This document shows, piece after piece, positions 1 to 5,060 of a DNA stretch of 5,060 bases. The stretch covers positions 1 through 5,060 of the forward strand of contig JAGXNZ010000408.1 in NCBI GenBank assembly GCA_019894655.1, read 5' to 3'. Made by a program: the position numbers and the translations under genes. Below the pieces are notes generated by a model that was given only the letters and a program-made list of their open reading frames with translations, was not told the DNA's origin and did no database searches. Source of the stretch: Promethearchaeota archaeon. GTDB taxonomy: Archaea; Asgardarchaeota; Lokiarchaeia; Sigynarchaeales; SOKP01. Numbering within the stretch: the first letter of the stretch is position 1; the number at the start of each line of letters is the position of its first letter.

Positions 1-1329
1 TATGTAATTAATCATTCTGGTGCCAAATATATTATCGTCGATGAAAATCTGATTCAGGTAGCGGAATCTGTTGCTCCGTTATGTAAAGCTATTGAAGGCT
101 ACATAATCATTACTGATAATGATTTATCTGATTTAAACACAAAACTTAAACCAATTTATAGTTATGAAGAACTTTTAAATAAAGCTTCACCCACATTTGA
201 TTGGCCACATTTAGATGAGAATTCATCTTATGCTGCGTGTTATACAACAGGCACTACAGGTAAACCTAAAGGAGTTTATTATTCTCATCGGGAAGTATAC
301 ATTCATACTTTAATGTTTACAGCAAAATTTTTAATTTCTGTAAATGATGTAGTCTTTCAAATGGTTCCTATGTTCCATGTTCTTGGTTGGTCAATACCTC
401 AGGCATCGGCATATGCGGGTGCAAAATTAGTATTTTCAGGCAAATGGAATTTACTAGATTTAAAGGAACTTACTTATCTCATGGTCAAAGAAAAAGTAAC
501 AATCTCGGCTGCAGTACCGACTGTTTTGATGGCGATGCATGAAATTATTATGAAAATGGACGAAAAACCAAATCTCACAGGCGCTCGTTTTCTTTGCGGG
601 GGTTCTGAACCACCCATAACTCTAATGCGAGGATTTTGGGATGAAACTGGTGGAGAAATAGTACACACTTATGGTTCTACAGAAGGATTGGCGATAGTTA
701 CTCTAAATTATTTTAAACCTTGGCTTAAAAAAGGTCTTTCAGGAGAAGAGCTCTGGGATCTTAAGAAAAAGCAAGGCACTATAAATTCGGGTATAGATAT
801 TAAAATTGTAGATGAAGAAGGGATTGCACTTCCGCATGATGGAATCTGTTCTGGAGAAATACTTTTACGCGGACCTTGGATTACCAGAACGTATTATAAC
901 TCAGATCGTACCAAAGATAGCTTTACAGATGATGGCTTTTTTAGAACTGGAGATGCTGGTAGTATTGATTCTGAAGGATATCTTAAGATTACGGATAGAA
1001 TTAAAGATGTAATTAAAAGCGGTGGCGAATGGATAAGTTCAATTGATATGGAGAATACTCTAATGTCTCATGCAAATATTCTTGAAGCTGCTGTTATAGG
1101 AATACCCCACCCGAAGTGGGAAGAAAGACCTTTAGCTTTAGTTGTTCTACGAGTAGGTTTTGAATCAATTGATGAAGATGAAATTCGTCAATATCTTGCT
1201 AAAAATTTTGCTAAATGGCAACTCCCAGATAAGATCTTATTTGTGAACTCAATCCCCAGAACTAGTGTAGGTAAACTAAATAAGAAAGTAATGAGAATGG
1301 AATATAAAGATATTTATAATGAGATTTGA
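1..1329 (+). CDS. AMP-forming medium/long-chain fatty-acyl-CoA ligase (AlkK-like), 5'-truncated by window edge
   Basis: Activates a carboxylic acid with ATP to an acyl-adenylate and then transfers it to CoA (ANL superfamily, cytoplasmic). The frame is open from base 1, so the gene starts upstream; the ATG at 313 is internal because the ATP-binding P-loop lies before it. About 442 residues are visible; relatives have about 540, so roughly the first 100 are missing. Counting from base 1, I see [10 protein letters not shown] at 82-91, [10 protein letters not shown] at 121-130, YGSTEG at 224-229, RTGD at 315-318, [15 protein letters not shown] at 332-346 and the C-terminal catalytic lysine in SVGKLNKK (K425). 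The SGGEWISS and [10 protein letters not shown] segments and the [14 protein letters not shown] linker are typical of the AlkK/fatty-acyl-CoA ligase branch rather than acetyl-CoA synthetase. All core motifs are intact, so it should be active. Chain length cannot be read from the sequence. It is followed closely by a hydrolase gene, probably co-transcribed. Confidence 0.93.
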   Translation, partial: YVINHSGAKYIIVDENLIQVAESVAPLCKAIEGYIIITDNDLSDLNTKLKPIYSYEELLNKASPTFDWPHLDENSSYAACYTTGTTGKPKGVYYSHREVYIHTLMFTAKFLISVNDVVFQMVPMFHVLGWSIPQASAYAGAKLVFSGKWNLLDLKELTYLMVKEKVTISAAVPTVLMAMHEIIMKMDEKPNLTGARFLCGGSEPPITLMRGFWDETGGEIVHTYGSTEGLAIVTLNYFKPWLKKGLSGEELWDLKKKQGTINSGIDIKIVDEEGIALPHDGICSGEILLRGPWITRTYYNSDRTKDSFTDDGFFRTGDAGSIDSEGYLKITDRIKDVIKSGGEWISSIDMENTLMSHANILEAAVIGIPHPKWEERPLALVVLRVGFESIDEDEIRQYLAKNFAKWQLPDKILFVNSIPRTSVGKLNKKVMRMEYKDIYNEI

Positions 1330-1337
1330 AGAAAAAA

Positions 1338-1342
1338 AGGGA
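1338..1342 (+). promoter_or_regulatory. Ribosome binding site deciding the hydrolase start
   Basis: AGGGA after an A-run, 10 bases upstream of the ATG at 1353. It supports that ATG over the in-frame TTG at 1326, which lies before this site and overlaps the stop codon of the upstream ligase. Confidence 0.5.
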
Positions 1343-1352
1343 TTGTATTATT

Positions 1353-2405
1353 ATGCCAATAGTAGATAAATCAAAGTTTCATCGTCCTGAAATTATTAGG
1401 ATAATGAAAACTCGTAAACATAACCAAAAGTTGTTTATGGATGCATTTTTTGAGAAAACTGGCTCCGATCGCAAGTTATATTTACCAATATTTAAAAAAA
1501 TAGATGATTTAAACATAAGTTGGATTCATGGAAAAAATACGAAAGGTATTCTTTCAGCAGAAGATATTTTATTAGCGGTCAAATATTTAAGGTTTTTCTT
1601 AGAATTCCAAGCAGAAGATATGCAAAAATTAACACCAATTCCAAGAAAGGCAATAGTAGAACCTGTTAGTGAGGGAGGTGTGTCTGCTGAATGGAATGCA
1701 TATCCAGGATCATTGGAGGATTATGCCATGATCTATATCCATGGTGGAGGCCATATTATGGGGTCAGTTAAAACTCATAGATTATTTACATTGGAACTTG
1801 CTAAAGTGACCAATTTGCGAGTTTTGAGTATCAATTACCGTCTTGCTCCTGAACATCCTCATCCTGCAGCTTTAGAAGATTGTGTTTCGGCTTATAATTG
1901 GCTTCTATCATTAGGTTTTAAATCAAGTAAAATAATTATTTCAGGAGATTCCGCTGGTGGTTATTACACACTTTTAACTTTACTTAAGCTCCGAGATGAT
2001 GGAAGTCTTCTGCCTGCAGGTGCTATCTGTTTTTCACCATCAACAGATATGGCGCAAACAGGTGAATCAGTAAAAAAAAATTGTTATACTGATCTTATTT
2101 TGGGTGATTTAGGTTATATCTGGTGGATCAACGCCCATATTGTTGACGCAGATCCTTACGATGCTTCTATATCACCTCTATATGCTGACCTAAAGGGTCT
2201 TCCTCCAATATTGATTCAAGTAAGCACAAGTGAAATGCTTTTTGACGATTCTAGGATGTTTTATGAACGCGCGCGAGAAGCAGGTGTTGATGTTACTTTA
2301 CAAACTTGGGACGATACTTTACATGTATTCCAAAATAAGCCACAATTACCTGAAACAAAGGAAGCGATGGAAGAAGTAAGAGATTTTGTTAAAAAATTAA
2401 TATAA
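1353..2405 (+). CDS. HSL-family (alpha/beta hydrolase fold-3) esterase/lipase
   Basis: Predicted cytoplasmic carboxylester hydrolase of 350 residues; no signal peptide or membrane segment is seen. From the ATG, the oxyanion-hole motif HGGG is at 130-133, NYRLAPEHPHPAALED follows, the nucleophile S200 lies in GDSAGG (198-203), and the catalytic histidine is H324 in LHVFQ. The usual acid position in this family (GxDxLxDD) reads STSEMLFDD (291-299), with Ser where Asp is often found; E294, D298 or D299 may serve instead. A helical N-terminal region of about 90 residues precedes the core and probably forms the cap. The frame also allows a TTG at 1326 overlapping the upstream stop. I prefer the ATG because an AGGGA Shine-Dalgarno-like sequence (1338-1342) sits 10 bases before it. 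It lies 23 bases after the acyl-CoA ligase, suggesting one transcript: ester hydrolysis followed by activation of the freed acid. The substrate is unknown. Confidence 0.92.
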   Translation: MPIVDKSKFHRPEIIRIMKTRKHNQKLFMDAFFEKTGSDRKLYLPIFKKIDDLNISWIHGKNTKGILSAEDILLAVKYLRFFLEFQAEDMQKLTPIPRKAIVEPVSEGGVSAEWNAYPGSLEDYAMIYIHGGGHIMGSVKTHRLFTLELAKVTNLRVLSINYRLAPEHPHPAALEDCVSAYNWLLSLGFKSSKIIISGDSAGGYYTLLTLLKLRDDGSLLPAGAICFSPSTDMAQTGESVKKNCYTDLILGDLGYIWWINAHIVDADPYDASISPLYADLKGLPPILIQVSTSEMLFDDSRMFYERAREAGVDVTLQTWDDTLHVFQNKPQLPETKEAMEEVRDFVKKLI

Positions 2406-2468
2406 GTCGAATAATACATGGCTGATATGAAATAAATTTTAATGTCCTTACACTGATTTTCTATGTGA

Positions 2469-2487
2469 AACTAATTTTTATTTAGTT
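2469..2487. repeat. Short inverted repeat (6-bp stem)
   Basis: AACTAA (2469-2474) and TTAGTT (2482-2487) are perfect reverse complements separated by 7 T/A bases. It lies just upstream of the TATA-like element. It could be a weak operator half or a remnant terminator for the hydrolase transcript, but a 6-bp stem can easily arise by chance here. Confidence 0.25.
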
Positions 2488-2502
2488 GTATATTATCTTA
2501 AT

Positions 2503-2519
2503 TAATCTATTCTAGATTA
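2503..2519. repeat. Inverted repeat (7-bp perfect arms, 3-base spacer) upstream of ThiC-like gene
   Basis: TAATCTA (2503-2509) and TAGATTA (2513-2519) are perfect reverse complements around TTC, followed by a short T-run (2520-2524). It lies 28 bases before the TTG start, downstream of the TATA-like element, so it is placed where a repressor operator or leader hairpin could act. It could instead be a weak terminator for the upstream operon. Function is not shown. Confidence 0.35.
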
Positions 2520-2535
2520 TTTTTCCACAATAAAA

Positions 2536-2540
2536 AAGGT
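2536..2540 (+). promoter_or_regulatory. Ribosome binding site for the TTG-started ThiC-like gene
   Basis: AAGGT, 7 bases before the TTG at 2548. An in-frame TGA at 2542-2544 rules out any earlier start, and the N-terminus read from this TTG matches the usual beginning of short ThiC proteins, so the rare start codon is well supported. Confidence 0.5.
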
Positions 2541-2547
2541 TTGAAAG

Positions 2548-3795
2548 TTGACAATACTCGAAGATGCTTTAAAAGGGAATATTACAAGTGAGATGCTCCA
2601 AGTAGCTGAAACTGAGAAAGTTGATCCAAAAGAAGTTATTAAGAATGTCTCAAAGGGAAGAATAGCTATAATGAAAAGGGAAAATTTCAATCCTATAGGT
2701 ATAGGATTTCCTCTTAGAACCAAAATTAACGTAAATCTAGGGACATCTTCTTCGACAATTGATATTGATGAAGAGTTTAAAAAAGTAGAGATTGCTCAGA
2801 GATATGGAGCTGACACCATTTCTGATCTATCTATGGGTGGAGATATCGATGCTATTAGGAAGAATATATTAAAAATCTCAAATTTGCCTTTAACCACCGT
2901 GCCAATCTATCAAGCAGTTATTGAAGCAGATTCGATTTCAAATGTTTCAGAAGATTTAATCTTCAAGGTAATTGAAAAGCAGATAAAAGATGGAGTAAGT
3001 TCGATTGTCTTGCATTCGGGGTTTACTCTTAACACATTAAACGAAATGAAAGGAAAAAGAATAATGAAAATGGTTTCAAAAGGAGGAAGTTTGACAGCTT
3101 CTTATATGAAATCTAGGGATGTAGAAAATCCTTATCTGCAGAATTTCGAGAATCTTATGGAATTAATTAAAGAATACGATGTGGTATTAAATTTAGGAAA
3201 CGCTTTAAGAAGTGGTTGCATCCACGATCAAGTTGATGAATTTCAGCTTTCTGAAATAAAGATGAATAATAAATTAGCAAAAATAGCAAATAAGTGGGGA
3301 GTTCAGGTAATTTTAGAAAGCTTGGGAGGTCATATAATCGCACAAGACATAATTAAATGGGTAATACAACATAAAAAGATGACCAATAATAGACCGCTAT
3401 TCGTATCAGGACCACTCCCGATTGATACAGCTACAGGTCACGATCATATTGCCGCTGCTATCGGGGGTGCATTTGCTTCTGGGTTTGGTGCAGATTATAT
3501 ATGTGCGATAACGCCTGCAGAGCATCTTTGCTTACCAACACTTGAAGATATCAAGAATGGATTAATTGCCTGCAAAATAGCAGCCCATGTAGGAGATTCT
3601 ATGAAATTTGGTTTGAACCACCTTTTTAACGACGATTTGGAACTTTCTAAGAATCGGTATTTAAAAAATTGGAAAGAGCAATTTGAATACTGTATAGACC
3701 CTGATGAACCAAGAAAGAGACACCTAACTGATGGAGAAGTTTGCACTATGTGTGGTAAACACTGTGCACTTTCTATCTCAAAAAAAATATTTTAG
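2548..3795 (+). CDS. ThiC-superfamily radical SAM enzyme, divergent (HMP-P synthase or BzaF-like 5-hydroxybenzimidazole synthase)
   Basis: A complete 415-residue, short-form ThiC-family protein. Family members use a 4Fe-4S cluster and S-adenosylmethionine to rearrange aminoimidazole ribotide, giving either the thiamine pyrimidine (ThiC) or 5-hydroxybenzimidazole, a cobamide lower ligand (BzaA/B/F). Features: N-terminal ITSEMLQVAETEKVDP; NVNLGTSS (61-68); DLSMGGD (93-99); the probable metal-binding histidines H262 (in GGHI) and H326 (in AEHLCLP); GHDHIAAAIGG (297-307); and a C-terminal cysteine cluster C399, C402, C406. Departures from canonical ThiC as I know it: SRGGS is SKGGS (177-181), GDGLRPG is GNALRSG (217-223), EGPGH is ESLGGH with one extra residue (257-262), and the cysteines are spaced CX2CX3C instead of CX2CX4C. 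The family call is very safe. The exact product is uncertain: the changed loops favour a paralogue, and no thiamine or cobamide gene is visible nearby to decide. It starts at TTG and its stop abuts that of the opposite gene. Confidence 0.9.
   Translation: MTILEDALKGNITSEMLQVAETEKVDPKEVIKNVSKGRIAIMKRENFNPIGIGFPLRTKINVNLGTSSSTIDIDEEFKKVEIAQRYGADTISDLSMGGDIDAIRKNILKISNLPLTTVPIYQAVIEADSISNVSEDLIFKVIEKQIKDGVSSIVLHSGFTLNTLNEMKGKRIMKMVSKGGSLTASYMKSRDVENPYLQNFENLMELIKEYDVVLNLGNALRSGCIHDQVDEFQLSEIKMNNKLAKIANKWGVQVILESLGGHIIAQDIIKWVIQHKKMTNNRPLFVSGPLPIDTATGHDHIAAAIGGAFASGFGADYICAITPAEHLCLPTLEDIKNGLIACKIAAHVGDSMKFGLNHLFNDDLELSKNRYLKNWKEQFEYCIDPDEPRKRHLTDGEVCTMCGKHCALSISKKIF
3780..3793 (-). terminator. 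Candidate U-tract terminator of the minus-strand gene
   Basis: Read on the minus strand, the stop codon of the acyl-CoA synthetase gene is followed within a few bases by AAAATA and then eight T residues (complement of the A-run 3780-3787). The palindrome AAAATATTTT (3784-3793) lies here too. A U-rich tract just after a stop is the usual archaeal termination signal. The same bases encode the last codons of the ThiC-like protein on the other strand. There is no GC-rich stem. Confidence 0.35.
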
Positions 3796-5060
3796 CTATT
3801 CCTGTTTCTGTTTATATTCAATATATTGACAGACTTTAGCTAAGGCGTTTACAGGTCTATCCCACAACTTAAAAAGTAACGCTCCGTTTCTTCTTAGTCT
3901 CTTTGACCAAGGGCTCGTAAAACTCATGGGATTAACATAGAAGATCGGCACGGAATATTCTCGACTGTTTTTCATAGTTGGCTTGAGTAATTTTTCAGCT
4001 AATTTATCTATCTGTTCCTCGGACAGATTCTCAAATTCTGCCCATTTTGCGATAATTTCGTTCTGTAGATAATCATTCATTACATCCTGAAACCCCACAA
4101 CTCCATACTGAAAAATAGCATCAACTTCACCCGACTTCATTAGGATTTTAGGGAGAGTTATATAAAAATACGGAAGGTTCATATCAAAGGTACAATCGAT
4201 AGGATTATTGAAGCCAGCAGTCGAAGGTAAGATAGTTTTCAATTCCTCTTGGAGCGATTCAGAAAATTCAGGAACGATAAGCCCATGTTTTTCTGCATTA
4301 TTGGCAATCATAGCCCCCGGTCCTCCTGAATTAGTCAATATTCCAATTTTTTTACCTTTAGGTAAAATTTTATTCGATATGATTAAAGCAATATCCAAGA
4401 ATTCTTGAACATAGTCGGTTTTAATAACACCCGTTTCTTTAAATACTGCGTTGTATATTTTTGAGTCGCCCGCGAGTGATCCAGTATGGCTTTGCAAAGC
4501 TCTATTTCCTCCCTGAGAACCCCCAACATAAATCGCTATAATTGGTTTTTTAGGAGTTATCTCTCGTGCCAATTCTAAAAATTTCTTTCCACGTTTTAAC
4601 TCTTCGATGTAAAGCCCTATTACTTCTGTTTCTTCGTCATCCTTATAGTATTCCAAACAATCTACGATGTCAATATTTGCTTCATTTCCAACGGATAAGG
4701 ACTTACTTAATCCTAAATCTAAATTTTCTGGATCATACCATATATGTGAAGAAAGGGTTCCACTCTGAGACGCAATAGAAAAGTTCCCTTTTTTTAAATG
4801 CTCCCATATGGCTATATTAAACGCACTGTTGTTGTTCGTCTTCTCAAACCAATTATTGAAGACGCCCAAGCAGTTTGGGCCAATAAATCGTATCCCATAC
4901 TTCATAGCAATTTCGTTAATTTCTTCCGTGAGTGTGTTTTTGCGGTCGCCAGATAATTCGCGAAAGCCCCCAGATATTAATACAATCTTATCCACGCCTT
5001 TATCTCCACATTCTCTAAACACTTGAGGAACGATTTTGGCTGTTAACACAATAACAACAA
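3796..5060 (-). CDS. NDP-forming acyl-CoA synthetase alpha-type protein (acetate-CoA ligase, ADP-forming, family), 5'-truncated by window edge
   Basis: Related to the alpha part of ADP-forming acetyl/acyl-CoA synthetase and to succinyl-CoA ligase: acyl-CoA + ADP + Pi interconvert with acid + ATP + CoA through a phospho-histidine. The frame stays open to base 5060 (reading VVI before the GTG at 5049), and that region aligns with the middle of the CoA-binding domain, so the GTG is an internal valine and the N-terminus is off the window. About 420 residues are visible. Motifs: GPNCLG (4864-4881), SQSG (4759-4770), GNEANID (4669-4689), the catalytic histidine in SHTGSLAG (His codon 4486-4488) and NSGGPG (4315-4332). 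After the third, flavodoxin-like domain it ends at a typical alpha-subunit tail (RNGALLFKLWDRPVNALAKV), so there is no fused ATP-grasp beta domain; a separate beta subunit would be needed. A charged helical insert sits before the last strand. The acid used is unknown. Confidence 0.9.
   Translation of the reverse strand, partial: VVIVLTAKIVPQVFRECGDKGVDKIVLISGGFRELSGDRKNTLTEEINEIAMKYGIRFIGPNCLGVFNNWFEKTNNNSAFNIAIWEHLKKGNFSIASQSGTLSSHIWYDPENLDLGLSKSLSVGNEANIDIVDCLEYYKDDEETEVIGLYIEELKRGKKFLELAREITPKKPIIAIYVGGSQGGNRALQSHTGSLAGDSKIYNAVFKETGVIKTDYVQEFLDIALIISNKILPKGKKIGILTNSGGPGAMIANNAEKHGLIVPEFSESLQEELKTILPSTAGFNNPIDCTFDMNLPYFYITLPKILMKSGEVDAIFQYGVVGFQDVMNDYLQNEIIAKWAEFENLSEEQIDKLAEKLLKPTMKNSREYSVPIFYVNPMSFTSPWSKRLRRNGALLFKLWDRPVNALAKVCQYIEYKQKQE

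Larger units (their letters stand above)
2406..2547 (+). promoter_or_regulatory. Intergenic leader of the ThiC-like gene with TATA-like element
   Basis: This 142-base, very AT-rich gap separates the hydrolase from the ThiC-like gene and is long enough for an independent promoter. The best candidate is the TATA-like string GTATATTAT at 2488-2496, about 52 bases before the start codon. It would suit an archaeal TATA box or a bacterial -10 element, but in such AT-rich DNA it is weak evidence. I looked for a TPP riboswitch, common before thiC genes in bacteria, and saw no CTGAGA core or paired ACCTGA-type element. Confidence 0.3.

Noticed and set aside
313..315. ATG as start of the acyl-CoA ligase
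   Set aside because: The frame is open to base 1 and the essential ATP-binding motif [10 protein letters not shown] is encoded at 244-273, before this ATG.
474..668. Small open frames within the ligase and ThiC-like genes (474-668, 812-1012, 2517-2723, 3495-3746)
   Set aside because: They are out-of-frame or antisense shadows of conserved proteins, without independent support.
1326..1328. TTG as start of the hydrolase, overlapping the ligase stop
   Set aside because: An ATG at 1353 has a well-placed AGGGA site, and the nine extra residues (KKKRDCII type) do not look like part of the domain.
2406..2547. TPP riboswitch before the ThiC-like gene
   Set aside because: No CTGAGA-type core or matching conserved helix elements are visible in the leader, and the stretch lacks GC-rich stems.
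4208..4408. Small plus-strand open frames inside the minus-strand synthetase (also near 4566-4778 and 4808-5026)
   Set aside because: They lie wholly antisense to a strongly conserved coding region, have no recognisable motifs and no convincing ribosome sites.
5047..5049. GTG as start of the minus-strand synthetase
   Set aside because: The frame continues to the window edge with VVI, and the family's CoA-binding domain needs more residues upstream, so this is an internal valine.
1..5060. tRNA, rRNA, CRISPR array, transposase or insertion-sequence ends
   Set aside because: Nearly all of the window is accounted for by four conserved genes, and no cloverleaf, spaced direct repeats or transposase motifs were seen.

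Overview
This is an AT-rich window (low GC by eye) with four protein-coding genes. Both outer genes are cut by the window edges. There are no RNA genes, mobile elements, CRISPR arrays or long repeats. AT-rich DNA, an ADP-forming (archaeal/anaerobe-type) acyl-CoA ligase alpha-like protein and a short-form ThiC-family enzyme together suggest an anaerobic archaeon, perhaps Asgard/Lokiarchaeia-like, or a strict anaerobic bacterium. This is inference: no taxonomic marker gene is present.

Left part, + strand (1-2405): the C-terminal ~440 residues of an AMP-forming medium/long-chain fatty-acyl-CoA ligase (AlkK-like) are followed after 23 bases by an HSL-family alpha/beta hydrolase (HGGG and GDSAGG motifs). 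They look like one operon. A hydrolase that frees an acyl group and a ligase that activates it would form a plausible short catabolic or lipid-remodelling module.

Middle (2406-3795): a 142-base AT-rich intergenic stretch carries two short inverted repeats flanking a TATA-like element. It leads into a complete 415-residue ThiC-superfamily radical SAM protein that starts at TTG. Several conserved ThiC segments are altered (the SRGG, GDGLRPG and EGPGH regions and the cysteine-motif spacing). It may be a paralogue with a different product, such as a BzaF-like 5-hydroxybenzimidazole synthase for the lower ligand of cobamides, rather than the thiamine HMP-P synthase. This is the most interesting gene here.

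Right part, - strand (3796-5060): the alpha-type part of an NDP-forming acyl-CoA synthetase, with the conserved phospho-histidine but no ATP-grasp domain. It converges on the ThiC-like gene with no spacer: a single TAGCTA palindrome supplies both stop codons. The window thus has two different routes to acyl-CoA chemistry (AMP-forming and NDP-forming) on either side of a possible cofactor gene. A direct link between them is not shown by the sequence.
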